Below, piece by piece: positions 11,917 to 23,371 of a stretch of 64,000 bases of DNA. Both the position numbers and the translations under genes were made by a program. A model generated the notes under the pieces. That model did not search any database. It was given only the letters and a program-made list of their open reading frames with translations, and was not told the DNA's origin. The DNA is from Rouxiella silvae (lineage in GTDB: Bacteria > Pseudomonadota > Gammaproteobacteria > Enterobacterales > Enterobacteriaceae): NCBI RefSeq assembly GCF_002093625.1, contig NZ_MRWD01000004.1:48691-112690 (forward strand), written 5' to 3'. Every line of letters starts with the position of its first letter. Positions within the stretch are counted from its first letter, which is position 1.

Positions 11917-12375
11917 TTACTGGCGTCCGGAGTGACCAAAGCCACCTTCGCCGCGTTCGCTGTTGGTAAAATCTTCAACCAGATTAAATTCAGCCTGCAC
12001 AACCGGCACGAATACCATCTGCGCAATGCGCTCGCCCGGTTCAATCGTGAAGGTAGTTTGCCCGCGATTCCAGACTGAAACCATCAACTGACCCTGATAG
12101 TCTGAATCAATGAGGCCAACAAGATTACCCAGCACAACGCCGTGTTTGTGACCCAGACCTGAACGAGGCAGGATAACCGCCGCCAGATTGGTATCATCGA
12201 TATGGATAGCTAGACCCGTAGGCAGCAGAGTCGTTTCACCCGGATGCAGTTCAACGGCGGAATCCAGAACAGCGCGCAAGTCCAGGCCTGCAGAACCTGG
12301 CGTGGCATAAGTCGGCAAAGGAAAATCTTTGCCAATGCGCGAATCAAGGATCTTAATGTCTATTTTTTTCATCAT
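11917..12375 (-). CDS. dut: Deoxyuridine 5'-triphosphate nucleotidohydrolase (dUTPase)
   Basis: Dut hydrolyses dUTP to dUMP, keeping uracil out of DNA and supplying dTMP synthesis. It has 152 residues from the paired ATG codons ([10 protein letters not shown]). The five trimeric dUTPase motifs are present, including [20 protein letters not shown] and the C-terminal [12 protein letters not shown]. The start overlaps the end of coaBC by 23 bases, so the two are translationally linked. Confidence 0.97.
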   Translation of the reverse strand: MMKKIDIKILDSRIGKDFPLPTYATPGSAGLDLRAVLDSAVELHPGETTLLPTGLAIHIDDTNLAAVILPRSGLGHKHGVVLGNLVGLIDSDYQGQLMVSVWNRGQTTFTIEPGERIAQMVFVPVVQAEFNLVEDFTNSERGEGGFGHSGRQ

Positions 12376-13570
12376 AACGGCTGACAATCTCGTTTAGTAA
12401 AGCTTGGCCAAGCTGCTGTTTATCACTAAGGGGTAAACGCAGATCTCCATTTTGCCAAAAAAGATGCAAGGCATTGGTATCACTATTAAAACCATGCCCG
12501 GCAAGTGAAACATCATTTGCGCATATCAGGTCAATATTCTTCCTGATACGTTTTTGTTGGGCGTATTCTTCCACATTCTGGGTTTCAGCGGCAAACCCTA
12601 CGACATACGGACGATGCTCTTTCAGGGCGCCAACGCCGGCAACGATATCCGGATTTCTGACCATTTTCAGCGTTATTTCATCACCTTGCTTTTTAATCTT
12701 CTCATCGGCAATCGCCATAGCACGATAGTCTGCCACCGCGGCGCAGGAAATGAAAATGTGCTGAGAAGTCACGCTGTGATTAACGGCCGCCTGCATTTCA
12801 AGGGCGGTAGTGACGTCAATTCGTGCCACATTGTGCGGCGTGGGGAGCGAAACGGGACCGCTCACCAAAGTTACCTGCGCACCGCGTTTTGCGGCCGCTT
12901 CGGCAATGGCAAAACCCATTTTTCCCGAGCTGTGATTGCTGATGTAGCGAACGGGATCCAGCGCTTCTCGTGTGGGTCCGGCGGTAACCATAATTTTAAG
13001 ATGCTGCAGGTCGAGGCGCGGCGAAAAGTGTTCAACGGCCATACCGACAATCACCAACGGGTCAAGCATGCGGCCGGGACCCACGTCGCCACAGGCTTGG
13101 CTGCCTTCGTCCGGTCCCCACAGCAGAGTGCCTCTGGCGGCCAGCTGGTGCAGATTTTCTTGGGTGACCGTTGCGCGGTACATCTGTTGGTTCATTGCTG
13201 GAACAACTGCAATCGGCGCAGCGGTTGCCAGACAAACCGTGGTCAGCAGATCGTTGGCCATGCCTGCGTTCATTCGCGCCAGTAAATCAGCAGTCGCCGG
13301 TGCAATAATGACGAGGTCTGCCCATTTACCCAACTCTATGTGGCCCATTGCGGCCTCCGCGGCCGGGTCGAGCAGGGAATCTGATACGGGATAGCCAGAA
13401 ACCGCCTGCAGGCTGAGCGGGGTAATGAAGGCTTTTGCGGCTTCTGTCATTACGACTCGCACTTGTGCGCCGCGATCGCGTAAACGCCTTACCAGCTCGG
13501 GTGCTTTGTAGGCCGCTATGCCGCCGCTGACGCCAAGCACAATGTGTTTGCCGGAAATTCCCGTCATCAT
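12353..13570 (-). CDS. coaBC: Bifunctional phosphopantothenoylcysteine decarboxylase/synthetase
   Basis: CoaBC carries out two steps of coenzyme A synthesis: CTP-dependent ligation of cysteine to phosphopantothenate, then FMN-dependent decarboxylation. The N-terminal CoaC half shows [10 protein letters not shown], the active-site His in [11 protein letters not shown] and PAMNQQMY. The C-terminal CoaB half shows [20 protein letters not shown] and EKIKKQ. The start at 13570 ([13 protein letters not shown]) matches homologs; the frame is open to 13624. It is divergent from radC. Confidence 0.96.
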   Translation of the reverse strand: MMTGISGKHIVLGVSGGIAAYKAPELVRRLRDRGAQVRVVMTEAAKAFITPLSLQAVSGYPVSDSLLDPAAEAAMGHIELGKWADLVIIAPATADLLARMNAGMANDLLTTVCLATAAPIAVVPAMNQQMYRATVTQENLHQLAARGTLLWGPDEGSQACGDVGPGRMLDPLVIVGMAVEHFSPRLDLQHLKIMVTAGPTREALDPVRYISNHSSGKMGFAIAEAAAKRGAQVTLVSGPVSLPTPHNVARIDVTTALEMQAAVNHSVTSQHIFISCAAVADYRAMAIADEKIKKQGDEITLKMVRNPDIVAGVGALKEHRPYVVGFAAETQNVEEYAQQKRIRKNIDLICANDVSLAGHGFNSDTNALHLFWQNGDLRLPLSDKQQLGQALLNEIVSRYDEKNRH

Positions 13571-13752
13571 GATTGTCCGATTGAAAGTCCAATGAGGCAA
13601 TATTTTAGCATAATGCTGATTCATGACAGCTATACGGTTTCGTTATTAGGGATCCCGTTCTCTCGTTTTGCGAGACCTCTCGCAGGGAAATATTACGACT
13701 TAACCCTCGCTTATCAGGCTATGCCACAATCCTGACTCATAAGGAGTGAGGG

Positions 13753-14433
13753 ATGAAAAATAATAAAAAAATCTGGCAGGAAGGGAGGGGTCCCAGAGAA
13801 AAGTTGATTGAAATGGGGGCATCGAGCTTATCGGACTGCGAGCTGCTGGCCATTTTTCTCCATACCGGCGTTCGTGGAATGAACGTGATGGCTTTAGCTG
13901 AAAGCCTGGTGGCGCACTTTGGGTCGATTTATAAAATTTTGGCCGCCGATTACAACACGATTATTGGATTTCACGGGATGGGGGCGGCTAAATTTGCCCA
14001 GCTCTCAGCGGTTACCGAACTCAGTCAACGGCGTTATGCGGAGCAGCTCGCGTGCGAGAATGTGCTGCTCAATCCGTTTATCACCCGCCAGTTTTTACAG
14101 AATTTACTGTCTCATCGCGAGCGAGAGGTGTTTTTAGTACTTTTTCTAGACAATCAACACCGTGTTATTCGCCATGAGGAGATGTTTGCTGGTACCATTA
14201 GCAGCGTTGAGATTCATCCGCGTGAAATTGTGCGCGAAGCGATGAAGGTTAATGCGACGGCGCTGATTCTGGCGCATAATCACCCGTCCGGCAAAGCAGA
14301 ACCAAGTTTTGCGGACAGAAGGGTAACCGAACAGATAATAAAAGCGTGCCAATTGCTAGATATCCGCGTACTCGATCATTTCGTCGTAGGTGGCGGAGAA
14401 ACGGTCTCTTTTGCCGAGCGTGGTTGGATTTAG
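13753..14433 (+). CDS. radC: RadC family JAB domain protein
   Basis: This 226-residue protein has an N-terminal helix-hairpin-helix region and a C-terminal JAMM metalloprotease-like domain with the HxHx(7)Sx(2)D signature visible in [16 protein letters not shown]. The name derives from a once-supposed repair role; the actual activity is unknown. The start [18 protein letters not shown] matches E. coli YicR/RadC, and a GGAGTGAGGG site precedes it. Confidence 0.93.
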   Translation: MKNNKKIWQEGRGPREKLIEMGASSLSDCELLAIFLHTGVRGMNVMALAESLVAHFGSIYKILAADYNTIIGFHGMGAAKFAQLSAVTELSQRRYAEQLACENVLLNPFITRQFLQNLLSHREREVFLVLFLDNQHRVIRHEEMFAGTISSVEIHPREIVREAMKVNATALILAHNHPSGKAEPSFADRRVTEQIIKACQLLDIRVLDHFVVGGGETVSFAERGWI

Positions 14434-14477
14434 ACTTATTTTTTAAAGATCCTGAGGGATCTTTAGCTGTTCGGGAC

Positions 14478-14506
14478 TTGAGCACTTACGCTCTAGAGCG
14501 TATACT
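14478..14506 (+). promoter_or_regulatory. Sigma-70 promoter of rpmBG
   Basis: TTGAGC (-35, 14478-14483) and TATACT (-10, 14501-14506) are separated by 17 bases. Transcription from here would start near 14513 and give a leader of over 200 bases before rpmB. Confidence 0.75.
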
Positions 14507-14539
14507 ACGCCACCTTTGAGAATCTTGGGTTTGGCGTTA

Positions 14540-14663
14540 AGAGCCTATCTCAGCAGGTTTCAATACCTAACATCTTCACGATGATAGGGTTAACCTGATG
14601 ATTTATGGTTTTTACCCGACGACAGTGAGTCGGTTCTCAGTGGAGTTTGCTGAGATGGGCTCT
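14540..14663 (+). ncRNA. Multibranched leader RNA upstream of rpmB (candidate cis-regulator)
   Basis: A 16-base-pair closing stem pairs 14540-14555 (AGAGCCTATCTCAGCA) with 14648-14663, with a single G-U pair. It encloses four small hairpins: AGGT/ACCT (14555-14568), CATC/GATG (14571-14583), AGG/CCT (14586-14596) and CCGAC/GTCGG (14616-14633). There is no T-run after it, so it is not a terminator. It sits in the transcribed leader of the bL28-bL33 operon, where ribosomal proteins often bind their own mRNA. That role is inference. Confidence 0.6.
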
Positions 14664-14713
14664 CAAAGCCTGACGAGGCGGCCATACCCTATACGAAGCT
14701 CGAGCTGATTTGA

Positions 14714-14968
<255 letters not shown>

Positions 14969-14981
14969 GGAAAGGAACTGA

Positions 14982-15152
<171 letters not shown>

Positions 15153-15167
15153 TTTTAGCGGATTAAT

Positions 15168-15197
15168 AAAAACCCGGCTCCGGCTGGGTTTTTTTAT
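15168..15197 (+). terminator. rpmBG terminator
   Basis: AACCC/GGGTT with an inner CGG/CCG pairing is followed by seven T, 16 bases after the rpmG stop. Confidence 0.88.
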
Positions 15198-15210
15198 GCC
15201 CAAAATTCCC

Positions 15211-15425
15211 CTTCGTACTTGAAGCTATCGCTGCGCTATTCAGCCCATACTTGGGCTTCCCCCCTTCCGGGGCCGCTGCAAGCCGCGTTCAAATCTGCTC
15301 CCGGCATACACTCTCTCAACTTAGTCACTTACCTGTGTAAGCTCCCAGAGACGCGTTCATTACAACGCCAATTACTTTGGGGATGATTTCGTACTTGAAG
15401 CTGTAGCATCGTTGGCTACACTACA
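15211..15425. repeat. Degenerate ERIC-like repeat composite
   Basis: The gap between rpmG and mutM holds no gene. It contains the 15-base direct repeat TTCGTACTTGAAGCT at 15212-15226 and 15388-15402, flanking a decayed ERIC core (AGTCACTTACCTGTGTAAGCTCCCAGAGAC near 15320-15350, not given in full). The right end (TTGAAGCTGTAGCATCGTTG) resembles the ERIC terminus and a copy near 49606. It is best read as one or two damaged ERIC elements. Confidence 0.65.
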
Positions 15426-15454
15426 TCGCACATTCATGGCTTTAGGAATATTTC

Positions 15455-17525
<2,071 letters not shown>

Positions 17526-17528
17526 ACG

Positions 17529-18806
17529 TTAGTGACTCCGCGGTGGAAGATGAGGCTCCATCAGTTGCAGCAGGCGCTGCAGTGCGCCCTGATTCTGACG
17601 CAATACGTCAACCGCATGGCGGCCATAGTACAAACGATAGTCCTCATCGGTCAGCAGGGTTGAAATTTCTTTGACCAGAGAGGTGCTGTCGTTCACCGTT
17701 ATCAGGCCGTCTGCCTGAGCCAGTTTGGCGCAGATGTCTTTAAAGTTGAACGTGTGCGGACCCATCAATACCGGAATAGCGTGTGCCGCCGCTTCAAGAG
17801 GATTATGTCCGCCGCGCTCTACCAGGCTTCCGCCAACAAAGGCGATATCGGCAATGCCGTAAAGCAGCATCAGTTCACCCATCGTATCGCCGATCACCAC
17901 CTGCGTTTGTGCCGAAGGCACTTCGCCGGTGCTGCGCTGGATAAATGTCATGCCCGCCTTTTTAGTCAGGTCACAGGCAACGGGGAAGCGTTCAGGATGG
18001 CGCGGGACCAAAATCAGCAGCAGAGTAGGGAAGGTCTTTAACAATTCACGATGCGCGGCGAGAAGAATCGCTTCTTCGCCGTCGTGTGTGCTGGTAGCTA
18101 TCCACACCTGGCGACGCGAAGCCCACTGGCTGCGCAGGGTCAGCGCACGTGCGGCAAGCTCTGGGGTGACGGAAATATCGAATTTCAGGCTGCCGGTTAC
18201 CGCAAGATGGGAGCGTTTCAGCCCCAGTGAAACAAAGCGTTCACCGTCTTCAGCGTTTTGCGCGGCGATGAGGGTGATTTTTTTCATCACGCCCTGAATA
18301 AATTTGCCTAATTTGCCATAGCCTTTGGCAGAGCGGGCTGACAGGCGCGCATTGGCGATGACCAGTGGAATTTCACGCTGATGTAGCGCGGTAATCAGAT
18401 TCGGCCACAGCTCGGTTTCCATGATGATCACCAGCTTAGGGCGAACTTGGTCAAGGAAACGGTTAATCGAACTTGGAAGGTCGTAAGGCAGATAAACGTG
18501 ACTGACGTCTTTACCAAAAGCCGATACCGCGCGTTCTGAGCCGGTAGGCGTCATGGTGGTGACCGTAATGGGCAAATAAGGATACCGATGGCGCAGTGCC
18601 CGTACCAAAGGAACCGCTGCCAGCGTTTCACCGACGGAAACTGAATGCAACATAATGCCGTCCGCCACGACTTTACCCTGGCAGAATCCATAGCGCTCTG
18701 CCCATCTTTTACGATAGAGCGGCGCTTTCCGACCACGCATCCAGAGACGAACCCAGATAAGCGGCTGGATGAGGTAAAGAAGAACGGTATACAGCGTTTG
18801 TAACAT
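17529..18806 (-). CDS. waaA: Kdo transferase
   Basis: WaaA adds two Kdo residues from CMP-Kdo to lipid IVA at the inner membrane. The 425-residue protein has an N-terminal membrane anchor (LYTVLLYLIQPLIWVRLWM), the region containing the catalytic Glu, HSVSVGETLAAVPLV, and the GT30 motifs METELWPNLI and GGHNPLEAAAHAIPV. It is followed by waaE and preceded by the wabH-like gene. Confidence 0.97.
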   Translation of the reverse strand: MLQTLYTVLLYLIQPLIWVRLWMRGRKAPLYRKRWAERYGFCQGKVVADGIMLHSVSVGETLAAVPLVRALRHRYPYLPITVTTMTPTGSERAVSAFGKDVSHVYLPYDLPSSINRFLDQVRPKLVIIMETELWPNLITALHQREIPLVIANARLSARSAKGYGKLGKFIQGVMKKITLIAAQNAEDGERFVSLGLKRSHLAVTGSLKFDISVTPELAARALTLRSQWASRRQVWIATSTHDGEEAILLAAHRELLKTFPTLLLILVPRHPERFPVACDLTKKAGMTFIQRSTGEVPSAQTQVVIGDTMGELMLLYGIADIAFVGGSLVERGGHNPLEAAAHAIPVLMGPHTFNFKDICAKLAQADGLITVNDSTSLVKEISTLLTDEDYRLYYGRHAVDVLRQNQGALQRLLQLMEPHLPPRSH

Positions 18807-18872
18807 AATATCCGTAAAATCTAAGGGTAAAGGCCGAATTCTAAATAGTTACCCCATCCAAAGCTATCATTT

Positions 18873-19982
18873 TTATCCTCCTTCGCCCTTGGCTCCCTTG
18901 CTGGTTGCCAGTGCTGCGTATTGTTCGCAGATGGGCACTATCCCGAAATGAGACAACTGCTGTTGGTCTATTTGCGGAGGATTATTGTAAATATCCTTAA
19001 TGGTGTCGGCCAATGCGGCTGCGTTCAGGTCGGCCAGTCCACGCGCCAGTTCGCCAGTGAGGATTTCAGCCGGACCGCCGGGGCAGCGGGTGCTGACGGC
19101 CGGTGTATAAAGCAATAAAGCCTCGACAAGCACGTTGCCAAATCCTTCGCTGTCCGAACTTAGAATCAGCTGCGATGCGTGGCGCACATAGGGGTAAGGG
19201 TTGGACTGAAAACCTTTGAATATAACCCGCTCAGCTACGCCAAATTTCTCGGCCAGCGCTTTTAGCTTTTCAGTTTGCTCCGGCTTACCCTGACCCAGCA
19301 GCAGCAAAGGCGCCGTTACGCCGCTTTTTGCATAGGCTTCGATCAGTCGGTCATGCCGTTTGTTTTCATGAAAACGGCCGACGTGGATGAGGTAAGGCTG
19401 ACCGGCCATTTCACAAGGCTGCTCGCCAGCGGCACGAATGGCATCAGTATCGAAAGGGTTATAAATCACCTCAAGCTGCGAAAGGCGCAGGCCAAACTGC
19501 TGCTCAATGTCATTGGCGACGGCGCGGGAAACAGCCACCACGTTGCGATTGTGGTACACAGATTTGATTTTTCGCTGTTTCAACCAGCGATCAAAGCCGG
19601 TGCGATGGCCAAGATACGAAGTTGAGAACATGCCGTGCAGGCAAAACCAGACTTTTTTAAAGTCCAACACTCGGCTTTTGGCGACGATACGGTCGGTTTT
19701 ATGCAGGTTCGATAAGACCAAATCAAACGCATCGGTCTTGCGCAGAACCTTATCTAACTGTGCGGCACGGCGTGACAGCTCTGTGAGCTTGCGCCACGGC
19801 GAACGGCTCTGGTCTTTAATGACCCTGTAATCCAGGCCGGCAGGCAGAGAATATTGGCAAACGTCGCGCAGCGAAAACAGCGAGACGTGGTGCCCCTGCT
19901 GCAATAATCCCTCGGCCAGCGTCAGCACCACTTTTTCTGCGCCACCGCCGGGCAGGCCATCAATAACAAAGAGAATACGCAT
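18873..19982 (-). CDS. wabH: GT4 glycosyltransferase, WabH-like (core GlcNAc transferase)
   Basis: This 369-residue GT-B enzyme opens MRILFVIDGLPGGGAEKVVL. The donor-binding half shows HVGRFHENKRHDRLIEAY and the GT4 E-x7-E region SEGFGNVLVEALLLYTPAV. In Klebsiella and Serratia, WabH adds GlcNAc to the galacturonic acid placed by WabG, and WabN then deacetylates it. All three are encoded here, which supports the call, but the exact sugar specificity cannot be read from sequence. It starts 1 base after wabG ends. Confidence 0.75.
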   Translation of the reverse strand: MRILFVIDGLPGGGAEKVVLTLAEGLLQQGHHVSLFSLRDVCQYSLPAGLDYRVIKDQSRSPWRKLTELSRRAAQLDKVLRKTDAFDLVLSNLHKTDRIVAKSRVLDFKKVWFCLHGMFSTSYLGHRTGFDRWLKQRKIKSVYHNRNVVAVSRAVANDIEQQFGLRLSQLEVIYNPFDTDAIRAAGEQPCEMAGQPYLIHVGRFHENKRHDRLIEAYAKSGVTAPLLLLGQGKPEQTEKLKALAEKFGVAERVIFKGFQSNPYPYVRHASQLILSSDSEGFGNVLVEALLLYTPAVSTRCPGGPAEILTGELARGLADLNAAALADTIKDIYNNPPQIDQQQLSHFGIVPICEQYAALATSKGAKGEGG

Positions 19983-19983
19983 A

Positions 19984-21111
19984 TCAGCCCACCAACTCCT
20001 GATACAGTGAAATAAGCTGTGACGAAAGCCGCTGCGGCGAGCAGTCGATAATTCTTTCGCGCGCCTTTTCGCCCTCTGCCGATCCTAAGGCCTGTTTTGG
20101 TAAGGACATAACAGCCATCTGTAACGCGGCCACGTCGAGTGCATCGCATACATAACCGTTAACGCCTTGAACGATAAACTCCGAACCGCCGCAGGTTGGC
20201 GTCGTAATCACCGGCAGTCCGCAGGCCATCGCTTCCAGAATGACATTCGGGAACGGATCGTAAAGCGTAGGCAACAGCAGCCCGTCGGCCATTTGATAAA
20301 AGTCCAGCGTTGAGGTCTGCATTCCAAAAAAATGTACACGATTCGTGCAACCTAACGTGGCACCAAGCGATCGATAGCGTTTTTCATCTTTATCTTTACC
20401 TACGACCAGCAGGTGGCGATCGGTATTGGCAATGGCTTTTATCGCCGCATCCAGCCCTTTACGCTCAAAGCCCGACCCTACATAAATCAGGCAGGTCGCT
20501 TCGGCGGGAACCTGATAACGGGCACGTAAAACGCTGCGTTGTGCTTCAGTCGGCGGCAGGAATTTTTGGCTGTCGATGGCGTTATAGATAACCCGAATTT
20601 TTTCTGCGGGTACACCAAACTCGCTGATGATTTCCTGTTTAACCATCTCGGCGTTGCAAATGACCGCCTTGAGCTCAGGTGCGGCATACATTTGCTGCTC
20701 GGCTTGCATCACGTATCGGTGGTAGCGGTCACTAAAAAGCTGTTTTGCCTTCCAACCGGGGAGCACACGTGCGCGCTGCTCCAGCCAGCGCCGATGCACG
20801 CCGTCACCCGCACGATATAGGTCACAGCCCGGGATGCGTTCGTGGCTCTGTACCAAGTCAAAGGACTCTTTGTGCCACAGGCTGCGGGCGGCGTTGGCAA
20901 AACCGCGCTCGCGACTAATGCGGCCTAGCTTCCACGGATCACAGATATGTACCTTCCAACCCGGCTTAATCTCGCCCTGCCACTGGCGGGTGATGACGTT
21001 TAGCTCGAGGTCGTGGTTTTCCAACGCTTCAAGCGCGCGTGAAACAAAGCGTTCCGCGCCGCCGTCCGGACGATATTTTTGGCGCACCAGCGCCAGTCTG
21101 AAATGCTTCAT
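19984..21111 (-). CDS. wabG: GT4 glycosyltransferase, WabG/WaaG-like (core galacturonosyltransferase)
   Basis: This 375-residue GT4 enzyme opens MKHFRLALVRQKYRPDGGAE, the WaaG/WabG signature. It contains YVGSGFERKGLDAAIKAI and PFPNVILEAMACGLPVITT. WaaG adds glucose, and WabG adds GalA, to heptose II of the inner core. WabG is preferred because wabH, wabN and waaE accompany it. It overlaps waaQ by 4 bases. Confidence 0.85.
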   Translation of the reverse strand: MKHFRLALVRQKYRPDGGAERFVSRALEALENHDLELNVITRQWQGEIKPGWKVHICDPWKLGRISRERGFANAARSLWHKESFDLVQSHERIPGCDLYRAGDGVHRRWLEQRARVLPGWKAKQLFSDRYHRYVMQAEQQMYAAPELKAVICNAEMVKQEIISEFGVPAEKIRVIYNAIDSQKFLPPTEAQRSVLRARYQVPAEATCLIYVGSGFERKGLDAAIKAIANTDRHLLVVGKDKDEKRYRSLGATLGCTNRVHFFGMQTSTLDFYQMADGLLLPTLYDPFPNVILEAMACGLPVITTPTCGGSEFIVQGVNGYVCDALDVAALQMAVMSLPKQALGSAEGEKARERIIDCSPQRLSSQLISLYQELVG

Positions 21112-22187
21112 GGGAGTAACCTGTCTGCCGCATCAATGACTGCCTGTGCGGGAATGGCATCAAGGTAGCGTTCGGATGTGTGAGTATCAATGTCGTCAGG
21201 ATCGGGCAGCGGACCGAAATCCCCGGCCCAGATAACCTCCCCCAGCGCTTGCCAAGGCTTCCAGAAGGTCAGTTTTGACGGCCCAAATAGCGCAATCAGC
21301 GGCGTTTGCAGCGCGGCTGCCATGTGCATTGGAACTGAGTCGACGCCAATAAACAGTGCGGCTTGGTCAATTAGCGCCGCCAGTTGGCGCAGCGAAAGCT
21401 TTCCGGCCAGCGAGACAATGTTGATGCCTGGGCAAAGCGCCAGGATTTTGTCCACCATCTCAAGTTCGCGCTTGTCGGGTCCCGCCGTGACCACAATTGG
21501 ATAGCCTTTGGCGGCTAATGCACGGAAGGTCTCTGCCATTTTCTCTTCAGTCCAGCATTTGAAAAACCAGCGAGAGGTCGGTTGCACCACAATAAAAGGG
21601 AGCTTTATTCCATTTTCGTGTAATAACTGACCAACAGCCTGTTCATCCTCGGGAGAATAGCTCATGGTGGCATGTGTCACCGCCGGCGTCAGTTCAAGAG
21701 GGGATAAAATAGAGAGGTTCTGCTCAACGGTGTGCAGCGCACCGTGGCCTGAAGTGCTCACTAGCCGAGTGTGGCAAAAAGGCCAGATTTTGCCCTGACG
21801 TTTGGGGAAGGCAAATCCAAGTCGGGTCTGAGCGCCGGTCAGACGAGTGACAATGGCGCTACGCCACTGGTCGGCAAGGTTGATAACCAAATCGTATTTG
21901 CGATGCATGAGCTGACGAGCCAGCTTGATTTCATGCGCCATATGCGCCCGCACACCCTGCTTTTTCCACTGCCGGTCGATGGTAAAAAGATGACTCAGCG
22001 CCGGATGGCTGGCCAGCATCTCGCGGGTTTCCAGGTACATCAACATATCAATTTCGGCGTTGGGATAATGCTGATGCAGCGTATTGATAACCGGTGTGGT
22101 CAGCAACATATCGCCGTGATGACGCAGTTTGATAATAAGGATACGCCGCGGCGGTGGGGTGATAGTTGTTGCTGAAACCTGTGTCAT
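21108..22187 (-). CDS. waaQ: LPS heptosyltransferase III
   Basis: WaaQ adds the branching heptose III to heptose II. The 359-residue GT9 protein has IKLRHHGDMLLTTPVINTL near the N-terminus and GVDSVPMHMAAALQTPLIALFGPSK in the nucleotide-sugar binding half. It is the first gene of the minus-strand waaQ-wabG-wabH-waaA-waaE-coaD run and is divergent from wabN. Confidence 0.92.
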   Translation of the reverse strand: MTQVSATTITPPPRRILIIKLRHHGDMLLTTPVINTLHQHYPNAEIDMLMYLETREMLASHPALSHLFTIDRQWKKQGVRAHMAHEIKLARQLMHRKYDLVINLADQWRSAIVTRLTGAQTRLGFAFPKRQGKIWPFCHTRLVSTSGHGALHTVEQNLSILSPLELTPAVTHATMSYSPEDEQAVGQLLHENGIKLPFIVVQPTSRWFFKCWTEEKMAETFRALAAKGYPIVVTAGPDKRELEMVDKILALCPGINIVSLAGKLSLRQLAALIDQAALFIGVDSVPMHMAAALQTPLIALFGPSKLTFWKPWQALGEVIWAGDFGPLPDPDDIDTHTSERYLDAIPAQAVIDAADRLLP

Positions 22188-22413
22188 CTTTAATCGCTAT
22201 TTAAGGATTTAGGGATAGATTCTAAAGGACCCAGAAGAATGTGGCTACTGTTCGAGACCGTTCTTGCCATGAGTTGAAAAATACCAAAGAATAGACAACA
22301 GAATGAGTTAATTGTTGTCGTAATACGAGTTAGTTTTAGTTTTCCCCAGAGGATGGCGGCGATTAATCAGAGTTGTGCCAAGAAAACTTCATTGCGTTTT
22401 GACCGAGCATTTT
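22188..22413. promoter_or_regulatory. Divergent promoter region waaQ / wabN
   Basis: This 226-base AT-rich gap must hold the promoters of both core-biosynthesis transcripts. I looked for the ops/JUMPstart element (GGCGGTAG) that precedes many LPS operons, on both strands, and did not find it. No coding region is visible. Confidence 0.45.
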
Positions 22414-23370
22414 ATGACTAAACCAGCATTTATCATCACGATCGACACCGAAGGCGACAATCTTTGGCAGAATCACGACAGCATCTCAACCGAGAATACT
22501 CGCTACTTGCCACGGTTTCAGGCGCTTTGCGAGAAATACGGTTTCAAACCTGTTTATCTCACCAACTATGAGATGGCAATGGATGCGCAGTACGTTGAAT
22601 TTGCAAAAGATGTGATCCATCGCGGTACAGGCGAAGTCGGCATGCATCTGCACGCGTGGTACAGCCCGCCGCACCAGCCGTTGACTACTGATGATTGGCG
22701 ACATAAGCCCTATCTAATTGAATATCCGAAAGATGTTATTAGAGCTAAGGTCGACCATATGACCAAGCTGCTGGAAGACTCTTTTCAGACTAAAATGCTC
22801 AGTCATCGTGCTGGGCGTTGGGCGTTTAATGAATATTATGCCTCGTTGCTGGTGGAGTACGGTTATCAGGTCGATTGTTCAGTAACTCCGCACGTCAATT
22901 GGGCATTCTCACCCGGTAATCCTGACGGTCAGGGGGGAACGGACTATCGACATTTCCCGCGTGAGGCCTATTTCATGGATGCCGAGGACATCAGCCGCCC
23001 CGGCAAGTCCTCACTGCTTGAAGTGCCGATGAGCATCCACCTCAAGCACTCGCCGTTAATGAACGGTTTGAAACAAGGTTATGATGCGCTACGCGGCAAA
23101 AAGCGCTCTCCTTCTGCGCTATGGTTGCGCCCTTCGGGCGGAAATCTTGAGAGAATGAAGCAGGTAGCGGCGAAGAGCCTGTCGCAGGGGCATGATTACG
23201 TTGAGTTTATGCTGCATTCGTCTGAATTTATGCCAGGCGGAAGTCCAACATTTAAAAACGAACAAGATATTGAAGGACTTTATCGTGACGTAGAGCAGCT
23301 GTTCAGTTGGCTGAGCGAGCGCACGGTGGGATTAACATTGGCTGAATATTATCAGCGGAAAGTAAATTAA
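22414..23370 (+). CDS. wabN: Polysaccharide deacetylase-like core protein, WabN-like
   Basis: This 318-residue protein has a NodB-like fold start (FIITIDTEGDNLW), the motif GEVGMHLHAWYSPP with likely metal-binding His residues, the block SHRAGRWAFN and the late EFMLHSSEFMPGGSP. In Klebsiella, WabN deacetylates the GlcNAc added by WabH to glucosamine in the core. The ATG at 22414 is chosen on homology; a GTG at 22375 is also in frame. The gene is on the opposite strand from the rest of the core run and is followed by a GT9 gene 1 base later. Confidence 0.8.
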   Translation: MTKPAFIITIDTEGDNLWQNHDSISTENTRYLPRFQALCEKYGFKPVYLTNYEMAMDAQYVEFAKDVIHRGTGEVGMHLHAWYSPPHQPLTTDDWRHKPYLIEYPKDVIRAKVDHMTKLLEDSFQTKMLSHRAGRWAFNEYYASLLVEYGYQVDCSVTPHVNWAFSPGNPDGQGGTDYRHFPREAYFMDAEDISRPGKSSLLEVPMSIHLKHSPLMNGLKQGYDALRGKKRSPSALWLRPSGGNLERMKQVAAKSLSQGHDYVEFMLHSSEFMPGGSPTFKNEQDIEGLYRDVEQLFSWLSERTVGLTLAEYYQRKVN

Positions 23371-23371
23371 G

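Noticed and set aside
12554..13285. 243-codon plus-strand frame
   Set aside because: It is antisense to coaBC, which is full length and conserved.
14445..14466. AAAGATCC-TGAG-GGATCTTT after radC as a terminator
   Set aside because: The stem is convincing but no T-run follows on either strand, so I did not list it as a terminator.
22188..22413. ops/JUMPstart element for RfaH control of waaQ or wabN
   Set aside because: No GGCGGTAG or close variant was found on either strand.
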